A DNA stretch of 64,000 nucleotides. Source: Catenuloplanes niger. GTDB taxonomy: Bacteria > Actinomycetota > Actinomycetes > Mycobacteriales > Micromonosporaceae. A program made the translations under genes and the position numbers. The notes under the pieces were generated by a model. The model was not told the origin of the DNA and searched no databases. It saw only the letters and a list, made by a program, of their open reading frames with translations. The stretch is from contig NZ_JAVDYC010000001.1 of assembly GCF_031458255.1 (NCBI RefSeq), positions 8,604,501 to 8,668,500 on the forward strand, written 5' to 3'. Of the stretch, positions 33,893 to 43,679 are shown piece after piece. Every line of letters starts with the position of its first letter. Position 1 is the first letter of the stretch.

Positions 33893-33966
33893 GGGAGCTT
33901 GCGACCGGATCATCGGCTCGGCGCCGGCCACCGCGCGCCCGCCGCGTGCACGGGAGCCGGGCATGA
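33889..33966 (+). CDS. 25-residue bridging ORF between NRPS2 and the monooxygenase
   Basis: GTG start overlaps the NRPS2 stop (GTGA) and its TGA overlaps the next ATG (ATGA). The translated start is MRELATGSSARRRPPRARR. The first ~35 bases match the 30687 spacer at about three quarters of positions. Same interpretation: a dispersed repeat turned into a coupled mini-ORF. Confidence 0.45.
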   Translation: MRELATGSSARRRPPRARRVHGSRA

Positions 33967-35312
33967 CCGCGCCCCGCGAGCACGCGGTCATCGTCGGCGC
34001 CGGGCTGGCCGGCTCGCTGACCGCGGTGTTCCTCGCCCGCCGCGGGTTCCGGGTGTCCGTCTACGAACGGCGGCCGGACCCGCGGGCCGCCGGCACCGCG
34101 GCCACCGGCCGGTCGATCAACCTCGGGCTGTCCGCGCGCGGGATGGCCGCGCTCGACGAGGCCGGGCTGCTCGGCGCCGTGCTGGACCGCAGCGTGCCGA
34201 TGCGCGGCCGGGTGGTGCACCGGCCCGACGGCACGACCCGGTTCCAGCCGTACGGCGTGCGCGAGCACGAGATCCTGCACTCGGTGCTCCGCGACGACCT
34301 GCTCCGGCTGCTCGTCGACACCGCGGCCGCGCACCCGGACGTGCGGTTCCACTTCGGACGGTCGCTGACCGGGCTGGACCGGGACAAGGGCACGGTGGAG
34401 GTCGCGGACCCGGCCGAGACCGTCGAGGCCGACCTGATCGTCGGCGCGGACGGCGTGTTCTCGGCCGCGCGCCGGCACCTGCAGCACGGGCTGCGCGCCG
34501 ACTACGCGCAGGAGTTCCTGCCGTGGGGCTACACCGAGCTGACCATCCCGGCCGGGCCCGGCGGCGTGCCCCGGGTGCGCCTGGAGGCGCTGCACGTCTG
34601 GCCGGGCGAGGACGCGCTGATGGTCGCGCACCCGAACCGGGACGGCTCGCTGACCTGCTCGCTGTTCATGGCGCACGAGGGGCCGGTCAGCTTCGCGGCG
34701 CTGCGCGACCGGGCCGCGATCCACGCGTTCACCGACGCCGCGTTCCCGGACGCGCGCGAGCTGATGCCGGACCTGGCGGAGGAACTGCTGGCCCATCCGG
34801 TCGGGCGGCTCGTCACGGTCCGGACCGCGCCGTGGCGGCACGAGGACCGGGTGGTGCTGGTCGGCGACGCGGCGCACGCGGTCTACCCGTTCTTCGGGCA
34901 GGGGATGAACGCCGCGTTCGAGGACTGCCTGGTCCTGGACGCGTGCCTGGGCCGGCACGCGGACCGGGGCACCGCGCTGGCCGCGTACGAGGCCGCGCGC
35001 CGGCCGCACACCGACGTGCTCGCCGACCTGTCCGCCGCGAACTTCACCGAGCTGCGGGCGCGCGTGCACCGGCCCGGCTACGTGCTGGCCGCGGCCGCGG
35101 ACCGGGCGCTGTCCCGGCTGCTGCCGCACCGCTGGGTGCCGCTCTACACGCTGGTCGCGCACACCACCACGCCGTACGCGGACGCGCTCGCCCGGGTGCG
35201 TCACCAGCGCCGCACGCTCGCCGGCGCCGCCGCGCTGGTGACCGGCGTCGCGCTGGCCACCGGCGCGGCGCTGCTGGCCGCCCGCCGCCCGGGACGGGAC
35301 CGGGCATGCTGA
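33963..35312 (+). CDS. kynurenine 3-monooxygenase homologue
   Basis: 449-residue flavoprotein hydroxylase. FAD motif VIVGAGLAGSLTAVFLARRG; the segment GRSINLGLSARGMAALDEAGL is the kynurenine 3-monooxygenase signature (GRSINLALS.RG..AL), followed by RGRVVH, HSVLRDDLLRLL, the DG motif VGADGVFSAAR and GDAAHAVYPFFGQGMNAAFED. The C terminus carries a hydrophobic helix (AALVTGVALATGAALLA), matching the membrane anchor of typical KMOs. The reaction would be ortho-hydroxylation of kynurenine, or of a related anthranilate-like aryl amino acid, using NADPH and O2. In sibiromycin-type pathways the same enzyme makes 3-hydroxykynurenine for an NRPS product. Here it is embedded between NRPS genes, so a hydroxylated aryl building block is likely. 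Confidence 0.88.
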   Translation: MTAPREHAVIVGAGLAGSLTAVFLARRGFRVSVYERRPDPRAAGTAATGRSINLGLSARGMAALDEAGLLGAVLDRSVPMRGRVVHRPDGTTRFQPYGVREHEILHSVLRDDLLRLLVDTAAAHPDVRFHFGRSLTGLDRDKGTVEVADPAETVEADLIVGADGVFSAARRHLQHGLRADYAQEFLPWGYTELTIPAGPGGVPRVRLEALHVWPGEDALMVAHPNRDGSLTCSLFMAHEGPVSFAALRDRAAIHAFTDAAFPDARELMPDLAEELLAHPVGRLVTVRTAPWRHEDRVVLVGDAAHAVYPFFGQGMNAAFEDCLVLDACLGRHADRGTALAAYEAARRPHTDVLADLSAANFTELRARVHRPGYVLAAAADRALSRLLPHRWVPLYTLVAHTTTPYADALARVRHQRRTLAGAAALVTGVALATGAALLAARRPGRDRAC

Positions 35313-36004
35313 CCCGGCACGGTTTCCCCGAGCACGTGCTGTTCGACGCGGCCGACCTGCACGCCGACCTGCCGCACCCGCTCGTCGCCGGCGTCACCGG
35401 CCGGCTCCTCGAGGTGCTCGCCTGGGCCCGGCAGTACCTCTGCGGGCCGCACCCGGACCTGGGCCGCAAGGGCCCGGTGTGCCCGTTCGTGCAGGGCTCG
35501 CTGGACCGCGGCGTGTTCTACCTCGCGGTGCACCGCGGCGACACGCTCGACCCGGACGACCTGGACGCGCTGCTGGCCGGGTACCGGGACTGGTTCACCG
35601 CGCTGGAACCCGCGCACGGCCCGGCCGCCCAGTTCAAGACGATCCTGCTCACGCTGCCCGACCTGCCCGACGAGGTGGCCCGGGTGCAGGTGGACCGCGC
35701 GCAGGCCCGGCTCAAGGCCGCGTACACCGAGCGCGGCCTGATGATCGGCGAGTTCCACGACGGGCCACCGGCCAAGGGCGGCCTGTGGAACCCGGACTTC
35801 CGGCCGCTGCACAGCCCGGTGCCGCTGCTGGCGATCCGGCACATGGTGCCCAGCGACTTCCCGTTCCTCGCCGACGACCCGGTGACGCTCGGCGCGTACC
35901 TGCACCGCTTCTCCGGCAGCGGCCCGGTGGCGCTGCGCCGGCAGGTCGCGGCCGCCGCCACCCGCTTCGGGCTCGAACTGCCCGCCCAGACCCAGGAGGC
36001 CTGA
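35306..36004 (+). CDS. conserved NRPS-cluster protein, DUF6875-like (232 aa)
   Basis: No signal peptide or membrane segment. Motifs: VCPFVQGSLDRGVFYLAVH, FKTILLTLPDLPDE, ERGLMIGEFHDG, GGLWNPDFRPLHSPVPLLAIRHMV, DFPFLADD. I believe this pattern is a family listed as DUF6875 but cannot confirm the number. The invariant-looking Cys, His and Asp residues (CPF, GEFHD, RHMV) could bind metal or heme. It starts inside the monooxygenase gene (overlap of seven bases) and ends sharing one base with the NRPS3 start, so it belongs to the same operon and most likely acts with the monooxygenase on precursor supply, or on a carrier-bound residue. Its biochemical role is not known to me. Confidence 0.65.
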   Translation: MLTRHGFPEHVLFDAADLHADLPHPLVAGVTGRLLEVLAWARQYLCGPHPDLGRKGPVCPFVQGSLDRGVFYLAVHRGDTLDPDDLDALLAGYRDWFTALEPAHGPAAQFKTILLTLPDLPDEVARVQVDRAQARLKAAYTERGLMIGEFHDGPPAKGGLWNPDFRPLHSPVPLLAIRHMVPSDFPFLADDPVTLGAYLHRFSGSGPVALRRQVAAAATRFGLELPAQTQEA

Positions 36005-39000
36005 TGAGCACCGATTCCACCGCGCCGGGCGAGGGCAAGCGGGCGCTGCTGGCCCGCCTGCTGACCGAGCGGGCGCGGGCCCCGCGCACCCACCCGGCCT
36101 CGTTCGGGCAGCAGCGGCTGTGGTTCCTGGACCGGTTCGCCGGCGGCACCGCCGTCTACCACATCCCGGTCGCGTTCCACCTGCGCGGGACGGTCGACGA
36201 GGCCGCGCTGCGCACCGCGCTGGCCGCGGTCGTGGCCCGGCACGACGTGCTGCGCACCACGTTCGCGGAGTCGGGCGGCGAGGTCGTGCAGGTCGTGCAT
36301 CCGTCGTCCGCGGTGCGGCTGGAGATCGTCGACGCGGCCGGCGGCACCCGGGCCGAGGGCCGGCGGCTCGCGGCCGAGTTCGGGCGGCGGCCGTTCGACC
36401 TGGCGGCCGGGCCGCTGCTGCGCGCCGCGCTGATCCGGCTCGGGCCGGACGAGCACGTGCTCACGCTGGTGCTGCACCACATCGTCTCGGACGCCTGGTC
36501 GCTCGGCGTGCTCTTCACCGACCTGAACGCCGCGTACACGGCCGCCCGCGACGGCCGCGACCCGCGGCTGCCACCGCTGCCGGTGCAGTACGCCGACTTC
36601 GCCCGCTGGCAGCGCGAGCAGCTCGGCGGTGACCTGCTCACCGGGCAGCTCGACTTCTGGCTCGACCACCTGCGCGGCGCGCCCGCGCTGCTCACGCTGC
36701 CCACCGACCGGCACCGGCCGGCGGTCCGCGAGCACCGCGGCGCGGTCCACTACCTGACGCTGGCGCCCGCGCTGGTCGACCGGGTCACCGCGTTCAACCG
36801 GGCCGCCGGCGTCACCATGTTCATGACGCTGCTCGCCGTGTTCCAGACCGTCCTCGCCCGGCACGCCGGCCAGGACGACGTGGTGATCGGCACGCCGGTC
36901 GCCGGCCGTGGCCACCCCGACCTGGAGGGCCTGGCCGGGTTCTTCGTCAACACGGTCGCGCTGCGGCTGTCGTCGGCCGGCCGGCCGTCACTGCGCGAGC
37001 TGGCCGCCCGCGCCCGCGAGGTCACGCTGAACGGGCTCGGCAACGCGGACCTGCCGTTCGAACGGCTCGTCGAGGAGCTGCAGCCGGAGCGCAGCCTCGC
37101 GCACACGCCGGTGTTCCAGGCCCAGCTGATCCTGCAGAACGCGCCGCAGGCACCGTTCCGGCTCGGCGACACGGCCGCCACGTCACTGGAGCTGGACACC
37201 GGCACCGCGAAGTTCGACCTGACCCTGGTCGGCGAGGCCACCGGCTCCGGCGGGCTGCGGCTGGCCGTGGAGTACGACACCGACCTGTTCGACGCGTCCA
37301 CGATCGACCGGCTCACCCGGCACCTGAGCACGCTGCTCACCGCGGGTGTCGCCGCGCCGGACCGCCCGCTGCACCTGATCCCGCTGCTCAGCGGCGCGGA
37401 ACGGTGGGAGGTGCTGACCGGCTGGAACGACACCGACCGCGGTACGCCACCGGACGGCTCGGTGCTCGACCTGGTCGACCCGGCCGCCGGCGCCACGATC
37501 ACCGGCCCGGACGGCACGCTGGACACCGCCGCGCTGCTGGACCGCGCCGGCCGGATCGCGGCCCGGCTGCGCGACGCCGGCGTCACCGCGGACAGCCCGG
37601 TCGGGCTGTGCCTGTCACGCGGCACCGGCATGCTCGCGGCCGTGCTCGGCGTCTGGTGGGCCGGCGCGGGATACCTGCCGCTCGACCCGGACCTGCCCGC
37701 GGACCGGCTGCGTTACATGCTCACCGACTCCGGCGCCCGCGTCGTGCTCACCGACGCGGCCGTCGCGGCCCGGCTCGGCCCGGTGCTGGCGACCGCGCCG
37801 ACCGTGCTGGTCGACCGGGACGACCCGGCGGCCGTGCCGGAGCGGCAGCCGGTGCACCCGGACGGGCTCGCCTACCTGATCTACACGTCCGGGTCGACCG
37901 GCCGGCCGAAGGGCGTGGCCGTGCCGCACCGCGCCGTGGTCAACCTGGTCGCGTCGTTCCATGACGACCTCGACCTCGGCGCCGGCGACGTGTTCGCGGC
38001 CGTCACCACGCTGTCGTTCGACATCTCCGTGCTGGAGCTGCTCGTCCCGCTGGTCCGCGGCATCCCGCTGGAGATCGTCGGCGCGGCCGAGGCCGGTGAC
38101 GGCGCCGCGCTGCGCGCCCGGCTGGAGTCGTCCGGCGCGACCGCGATGCAGGCGACGCCCGCCACCTGGCGGCTGCTGCTCGCGGCCGGCGGTGTACCGG
38201 ACCGGGTGCGCCTGCGGCTCTGCGGCGGTGAGGCGTTGCCCCGCGACCTGGCCGACCGGCTGCTCACCGCCGACGCCCGGCTGTGGAACTGCTACGGCCC
38301 GACCGAGACCACGGTGTGGTCCGCGGCCGGTCCCGTGCCGCCGTCCCCGGCTCCGATCGGCCTGGGCGCGCCGATCGCGAACACCCGCGTCTACGTGCTG
38401 GACGAGGCGTTGCAGCCGGTCCCGGCCGGGGTGGTCGGCGAGATCTACATCGGCGGTACGGGCGTGGTCCGCGGCTACCACGGCCGGGCCGGCCTGACCG
38501 CGCGCCGGTTCCTGCCCGACCCGTACGCGGACACGCCCGGCGCCCGCCTCTACGCCACCGGCGACCTGGGCCGCCGCCGCGCCGACGGGCGGCTGGAGTT
38601 CCTCGGCCGCGGCGACCACCAGATCAAGGTGCGCGGATTCCGGATCGAGCCCGGCGAGATCGAGGCCGTGCTGCGCGCCGACCCGCGGGTCGCGGACGCG
38701 GTCGTCGGCGCCTGGACCGGCGGCGACGGCGACACCCGGCTGGCCGGGCACGTCGTGGCCGCGGACGGCACCGACCCGGCCACGCTTCCGGAGCTGCTGC
38801 GCCCGGTGCTGGCCGCGCGGCTGCCCGGCTACATGGTCCCGTCCCACCTGGACGTGCTGCCCGCGCTGCCGCTCAACGCGAACGGCAAGGTCGACCGCGG
38901 CGCGCTGCCCGCACCGCGCTGGGGCGATCGACGCGCGCCGGCGGTCGCCCCGCGTACCCCGGTGGAACAGGTGCTGGCCGGGATCTGGCGGGACGTGCTG

Positions 39001-39273
39001 CGCGGCGGCCCGGTCGGCGCGCACGACGACTTCTTCCGGCTCGGCGGCCACTCGCTGCTCGGCGCGCAGGTGGTGGCGCGCACGTCCGACACGTTCGGGA
39101 TCACCGTGCCGATCCGGGTGCTGTTCGAGGCGCCGACCGTGGCCGCCATGGCGTCCGCGCTGACCGCGTTCGAACCGCAGCCCGGCCACCTGCACGCGGT
39201 CGCGGCGGTCCGCCTCGAGGTCGCCGGCCTGTCCGACGAGGAACTGCACCGGATGCTGGAGGAACGGGCATGA
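36004..39273 (+). CDS. NRPS 3: C - A - PCP
   Basis: 1089 residues. The C domain (~35-470) has SFGQQRLWFLDRF and HHIVSDAW at about 158, i.e. HHxxxDA rather than HHxxxDG; the catalytic His and Asp are kept. The A domain (~490-970) has YTSGSTGRPKG, FDISVLELLVPL, NCYGPTETTVW and GKVDRGALP; the pocket D-I-L-Q-L-G-C-V-W-K is close to the Gly code DILQLGLIWK, so glycine is the best guess. The PCP has Ser1017 in GGHSLLGAQV. A C-terminal acidic helix (SDEELHRMLEERA) looks like a docking element. The TGA overlaps the NRPS4 ATG. Start ATG 36004 shares a base with the upstream stop. No tailoring domain is present. Confidence 0.92.
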   Translation: MSTDSTAPGEGKRALLARLLTERARAPRTHPASFGQQRLWFLDRFAGGTAVYHIPVAFHLRGTVDEAALRTALAAVVARHDVLRTTFAESGGEVVQVVHPSSAVRLEIVDAAGGTRAEGRRLAAEFGRRPFDLAAGPLLRAALIRLGPDEHVLTLVLHHIVSDAWSLGVLFTDLNAAYTAARDGRDPRLPPLPVQYADFARWQREQLGGDLLTGQLDFWLDHLRGAPALLTLPTDRHRPAVREHRGAVHYLTLAPALVDRVTAFNRAAGVTMFMTLLAVFQTVLARHAGQDDVVIGTPVAGRGHPDLEGLAGFFVNTVALRLSSAGRPSLRELAARAREVTLNGLGNADLPFERLVEELQPERSLAHTPVFQAQLILQNAPQAPFRLGDTAATSLELDTGTAKFDLTLVGEATGSGGLRLAVEYDTDLFDASTIDRLTRHLSTLLTAGVAAPDRPLHLIPLLSGAERWEVLTGWNDTDRGTPPDGSVLDLVDPAAGATITGPDGTLDTAALLDRAGRIAARLRDAGVTADSPVGLCLSRGTGMLAAVLGVWWAGAGYLPLDPDLPADRLRYMLTDSGARVVLTDAAVAARLGPVLATAPTVLVDRDDPAAVPERQPVHPDGLAYLIYTSGSTGRPKGVAVPHRAVVNLVASFHDDLDLGAGDVFAAVTTLSFDISVLELLVPLVRGIPLEIVGAAEAGDGAALRARLESSGATAMQATPATWRLLLAAGGVPDRVRLRLCGGEALPRDLADRLLTADARLWNCYGPTETTVWSAAGPVPPSPAPIGLGAPIANTRVYVLDEALQPVPAGVVGEIYIGGTGVVRGYHGRAGLTARRFLPDPYADTPGARLYATGDLGRRRADGRLEFLGRGDHQIKVRGFRIEPGEIEAVLRADPRVADAVVGAWTGGDGDTRLAGHVVAADGTDPATLPELLRPVLAARLPGYMVPSHLDVLPALPLNANGKVDRGALPAPRWGDRRAPAVAPRTPVEQVLAGIWRDVLRGGPVGAHDDFFRLGGHSLLGAQVVARTSDTFGITVPIRVLFEAPTVAAMASALTAFEPQPGHLHAVAAVRLEVAGLSDEELHRMLEERA

Positions 39274-42200
39274 GCGAGTCGCCCCGCGGCACGTCCGACC
39301 GTGAACAACTGATCCGCCGGCTGCTGGCCCGGCGCGGGCTCGCCGGGAGCGCACCGGCCGCGGGGATCCCCCGCCGGCCGGCCGGCGCGCCGGTGCCGCT
39401 GTCGCCGGCGCAGGAGGGCATGTGGTTCCTCGACCGGCTGCTGCCCGGCAACCCCGCCTACGTGCTGGCGCAGGGCGTGCGGCTGAGCGGGCCGGTCGAG
39501 GCGGCCGCGATGCGCGCGTCCGCGATCGCGCTGACCGCCCGGCACGAGGCCCTGCGCACCCGGATCCGCGCCGGCACGCAGGACGTGCTCCCGGACGCGC
39601 CGGACCCGTTCACCTACGAGGACCGGCCCGGCGCGGACCCGGCCGAGATCGTGCGCCGCGACGGCGAGACCGCGTTCGACCTGGCCGAGGCGCCGCTGCT
39701 GCGGGTCCGGCTGGTCCGGCTCGGCCCGGACGACCACCTGCTCACCGTCGCGGTGCACCACATCGTGGCCGACGAGGTCTCGGTCGGCGTCATCCTCGAC
39801 GAGCTGCTCGACGGCCATCGCCGGCACCGGGCCGGCGAGCCGGCCGCGCCACCGCCGGACGTGCAGTTCGGCGACTGGGTGCGGTGGCAGCGCGACCGGC
39901 CGGCCGGCGACGCGGAGTCGTTCTGGGCCGCGCGGATGGCCGGCACCGCGGTGCTCGACCTGCCCACCGACCGCCCCCGGCCCGCGGCGCCGTCGACGGC
40001 CGGCGCGACCCGGGCGTTCACGGTCGCACCGGAGCTGGCGGCCGGCGTGGACGCGCTCGCCCGGCGTACCGGCGCCACGCGTTTCATGATTTTCCTGACC
40101 GCATTGCAGGTGGTGCTGGCCCGGCTCAGCGGCCAGGACGACGTCTGCGTCGGATCGCCGGTGTCGCTGCGCGGCGGCGGTGACCGCCTGGACCGCACGG
40201 TCGGGCTGTTCGTCAACAGCCTGCCGCTGCGCACGGACCTGTCCGGCGACCCCACGCTCGACGAGGCGCTGGCGCGGGTGCGCCGCACCACGGTGGACTC
40301 GCTGACGCACGCCGCGCTGCCGTTCGACCGGATCGTCGAGCTGGCCGCGCCGCCGCGCGACCCGAGCCGGAACCCGCTGTTCCAGACGATGCTGGTGCTC
40401 AACCGCGGCGGCGGGGTCCGCGAACGGGACGGCCTGACCGTGCGCCCGGTGCCGGTCCGCCGCGACACGTCCCGGCTGGACCTGACGGTCGCGATCCAGG
40501 AGTTCGACGACGGGCTCGGCGGACTGGCCGACTACAACACGGACCTGTTCGACGAGGTCACCGTGGACCGGCTGATCGACCGGCTGCGGGAGACGGTGCG
40601 CACGATGGTGACCCGCGGCGACACCCGGCTGTCCGCGCTGGACCCGCTCACCGCCGGCGAGCGCCGCGACCTGACCGCCTGGAACGACACGGCTCTCGCG
40701 CTCGGCCCCGCCACCACGCTGCACGCGCTGGTGGGTGCGCGGGCCGCGGCCACGCCGGACGCGCTCGCGGTGCTGGAGCTCGGCCGGGAGCCGCTGACCT
40801 ACGGCGACCTGGACCGGCGGTCGGCGGTGCTGGCCGGCCGGCTGCGCGCGCTCGGCGTGCGCCGGGACACGCCGGTCGGGCTGCTGCTGCCGTCCGGCGC
40901 GGACGCGATCGTGGCGCTCCTCGCGATCCTGCGCGCGGGCGCCGGCTACCTGCCGCTCGACCCGGCCGCGCCACCGGCACGTTCCGCGGCGCTGCTGACC
41001 GCGGCCGGCGCCGCGATCACGATCGCGGCCGGACCGGTCAACGGCTTCCACGGTACGGTCGTGGGGCTCGACGACCCGGCCACCGACGACGACCCGGTCC
41101 GGGAACTCGCCGGTGACCACCCCGACCAGCTGGCGTACGTGGTCTACACGTCCGGGTCGACCGGGGCGCCCAAGGGCGTCATGGTCGCGCACCGGACCGC
41201 GGTCACGTTCGCGCGCGGCTTCGCCGGCCTGCACGGCATCACGGCCGGCGACCGGTTGCTGATGATCCCGCCGCTGAGCTTCGACGCGTCCGTCGGCGAC
41301 CTGTTCCCGGCGCTGATCACCGGCGCCGCGCTGGTGGTGCACCCGGACCCGGCCACGATCAACGGCCCGGAGCTGCTGCGGTTGTGCCGCGACCACGGCA
41401 TCACCATGGTCGACACGGCCGCGCCGCTGTGGTCCTCGTGGACCTCGGACCTGCCCGGCGGCGCCGGGGTGGACGCCGGGCCGCTGCGGGCCGTGCTGGT
41501 CGGCGGCGAACCGGTCCCGATCGCGCAGGTCCGCCGCTGGGCCGCGCTGACCGGCGGCGCGGTGCCGCTGTACAACCACTACGGCCCGACCGAGGCGACC
41601 GTCTGCGCCACCACGTACACCACCGTGGACGGCGGCGAGCTGCCCGGCCACACGCACCTGCCGATCGGCCGCCCGGTGCCGAACGTCCGCGTGCACCTGC
41701 TCGACGACGCGATGCGGCCGGTCCCGATCGGCCGGCCCGGCGAGGTCTACATCGGCGGCGACGCGCCCACCCGCGGCTATCTCGGCGCGCCCGGTGCGAC
41801 CGCGGCCCGGTTCGTCCCGGACCCGTTCGGCGGCGAGCCCGGCGCGCGGCTCTACCGGACCGGGGACCTGGCCCGGCACCGCTCCGACGGCACGCTGCAG
41901 TTCCTCGGCCGCACCGACCGGCAGATCAAGATCCGCGGCTACCGGATCGAGCCGGGGGAGGTGGAGGCGGCCTGCGCGTCGCTGCCCGGCATCCGCCGTG
42001 CCGCGGTCGTCGCCGCCGACCATCACACCGGCCGTCGCCTGGTCGCCTACCTGGTCCCCGAGACCACCGCACCGGACCCGGCCGTGCCCGGCCCGGCCGC
42101 GTCCGGTGCCGGCCCTGATCCGCGTGCGGCCGGTGACGGCCCCGACCTGGCCGCGATCCGGGCGCGGCTGCGTGAGCTGCTTCCGGACCACCTGGTGCCG

Positions 42201-43679
42201 GCCGCGTTCGTCGTGGTGCCGGAGCTGCCCACGACCCGGCACGGGAAGCTCGACACGGCCGCGCTGCCCGCACCCGTGGACGCGCCGGACCGGCCCGCGC
42301 ACGTGCCACCGCGCACCCCGGCCGAGCGCGCGCTCGCGGACGTCTGGTCGGCGCTGCTCGACGTCACACCGGTCGGGCGGCACGACAACTTCTTCGACCT
42401 GGGCGGGCACTCGCTGCTCGCGGCCCGGTTCACGGCCCGCGCCGAGGCGGTGCTCGGCCGGCCCGTACCGCTGCCGCTGGTCTTCGGCACCGCGGACCTG
42501 GCCGCGCTCGCCGCCGCCCTCGACACCGGCGACCAGCCCGGCACGCCGGCCGAGGACGTGCTCCGGTCGGACGCGCGCCTGCCCGCGGACCTGCGGATCG
42601 CACCGGCCGGCCCGCCGGCGCCGGTCACCGACGTGCTGTTCACCGGCGCGACCGGATTCCTCGGCGCCCACCTGCTCGCCGACTGGCTGCGGCACACCAC
42701 CGCGACCGTGCACTGCCTGGTCCGGGCCGCCGGGCCGGCCGCGGCGACCGCGCGCGTCGAGGACAACCTGCGACGGTACGGGCTGTGGCACCCGTCGTTC
42801 GCCGCCCGGCTCACCGGCGTGCCGGGCGACCTGGCGGCGCCCGGGTTCGGCCTGCCCGCGGACGACTTCGCCGCACTCGGCGAGCGCGTCCAATCGATCG
42901 TCCACAACGGAGGCGTCGTGGACTTCCTCCGGCCGTACGCGGCGCTGAGACCGGCCAACGTGGACGGCACGGTGACCGTGCTGCGGCTCGCCGCGCTCGG
43001 CGCGCCGAGCGACGTCCACCTCGTCTCCACGCTCGGGGTCTTCCTCACCCCGGCCCGGCGCCGCGGGCTGGTCCGCGAGGGCGACTCGCCGGACGACTGC
43101 GCCGGGCTCGGCGGTGGCTACAACGCGACCAAGTGGGCCGCGGACGCGCTGGCCCGCGCGGCCCGCGACCGGGGACTGCGGGTCAGCGTGCACCGGCCGG
43201 CCCGGGTCAGCGGGCACTCGGTGACCGGCGCCGGGAACACCGGCGACTACCTCAGCCGGCTGCTGACCACCTGCGCCCAGCTCGGCGCCGTGCCGGACCT
43301 CGACGACCGGATCGACCTGGCGCCGGTCGACTACGTCGCGGCCGGGATCGGGCTGCTGACCCGCGAGCGCAGCACGGCCGACCACCACTACTACAACAAC
43401 CGGACGATGAGCTTCGGCGCGCTCGCCGAGGGACTCACCTCGTTCGGGCACCGGGCCGACCTGGTGCCGTACCCGCGCTGGCGGGCCGCGCTGCTCGACC
43501 GGCCGGACGCGGCGCTGGCCGCGTTCGCGCCGCTGTTCGGGCCGGACACGCCGGTGCGCACCCAGCCGGACTTCGACTGCACCGGCACCGAGACCCGGCT
43601 GGCCGCGGCCGGGATCGTCTGCCCGGCCGCGGACGAACGACTCCTGCACACCTACCTGAAGGTGCTCGCCGATGACTGA
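39270..43679 (+). CDS. NRPS 4: C - A - PCP - thioester reductase (termination module)
   Basis: 1469 residues. The C domain (~30-480) has HHIVADEVS at ~163: Glu replaces the Gly of HHxxxDG, so its activity needs checking. The A domain (~490-1000) has YTSGSTGAPKG, FDASVGDLFPAL, NHYGPTEATVC and GKLDTAALP; the pocket D-A-G-D-L-G-H-V-C-K matches no code I know. The PCP has Ser1048 in GGHSLLAARF. Residues ~1120-1469 are an NAD(P)H thioester reductase of the Lys2/MxaA type: FTGATGFLGAHLL, VHNGGVVDFLRPYAALRPAN and the catalytic YNATK (Tyr1284, Lys1288). It therefore releases the peptide as an aldehyde, or an alcohol after two reductions. There is no thioesterase in the cluster, consistent with this. 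It ends overlapping the exporter gene by eight bases. Confidence 0.92.
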   Translation: MSESPRGTSDREQLIRRLLARRGLAGSAPAAGIPRRPAGAPVPLSPAQEGMWFLDRLLPGNPAYVLAQGVRLSGPVEAAAMRASAIALTARHEALRTRIRAGTQDVLPDAPDPFTYEDRPGADPAEIVRRDGETAFDLAEAPLLRVRLVRLGPDDHLLTVAVHHIVADEVSVGVILDELLDGHRRHRAGEPAAPPPDVQFGDWVRWQRDRPAGDAESFWAARMAGTAVLDLPTDRPRPAAPSTAGATRAFTVAPELAAGVDALARRTGATRFMIFLTALQVVLARLSGQDDVCVGSPVSLRGGGDRLDRTVGLFVNSLPLRTDLSGDPTLDEALARVRRTTVDSLTHAALPFDRIVELAAPPRDPSRNPLFQTMLVLNRGGGVRERDGLTVRPVPVRRDTSRLDLTVAIQEFDDGLGGLADYNTDLFDEVTVDRLIDRLRETVRTMVTRGDTRLSALDPLTAGERRDLTAWNDTALALGPATTLHALVGARAAATPDALAVLELGREPLTYGDLDRRSAVLAGRLRALGVRRDTPVGLLLPSGADAIVALLAILRAGAGYLPLDPAAPPARSAALLTAAGAAITIAAGPVNGFHGTVVGLDDPATDDDPVRELAGDHPDQLAYVVYTSGSTGAPKGVMVAHRTAVTFARGFAGLHGITAGDRLLMIPPLSFDASVGDLFPALITGAALVVHPDPATINGPELLRLCRDHGITMVDTAAPLWSSWTSDLPGGAGVDAGPLRAVLVGGEPVPIAQVRRWAALTGGAVPLYNHYGPTEATVCATTYTTVDGGELPGHTHLPIGRPVPNVRVHLLDDAMRPVPIGRPGEVYIGGDAPTRGYLGAPGATAARFVPDPFGGEPGARLYRTGDLARHRSDGTLQFLGRTDRQIKIRGYRIEPGEVEAACASLPGIRRAAVVAADHHTGRRLVAYLVPETTAPDPAVPGPAASGAGPDPRAAGDGPDLAAIRARLRELLPDHLVPAAFVVVPELPTTRHGKLDTAALPAPVDAPDRPAHVPPRTPAERALADVWSALLDVTPVGRHDNFFDLGGHSLLAARFTARAEAVLGRPVPLPLVFGTADLAALAAALDTGDQPGTPAEDVLRSDARLPADLRIAPAGPPAPVTDVLFTGATGFLGAHLLADWLRHTTATVHCLVRAAGPAAATARVEDNLRRYGLWHPSFAARLTGVPGDLAAPGFGLPADDFAALGERVQSIVHNGGVVDFLRPYAALRPANVDGTVTVLRLAALGAPSDVHLVSTLGVFLTPARRRGLVREGDSPDDCAGLGGGYNATKWAADALARAARDRGLRVSVHRPARVSGHSVTGAGNTGDYLSRLLTTCAQLGAVPDLDDRIDLAPVDYVAAGIGLLTRERSTADHHYYNNRTMSFGALAEGLTSFGHRADLVPYPRWRAALLDRPDAALAAFAPLFGPDTPVRTQPDFDCTGTETRLAAAGIVCPAADERLLHTYLKVLADD

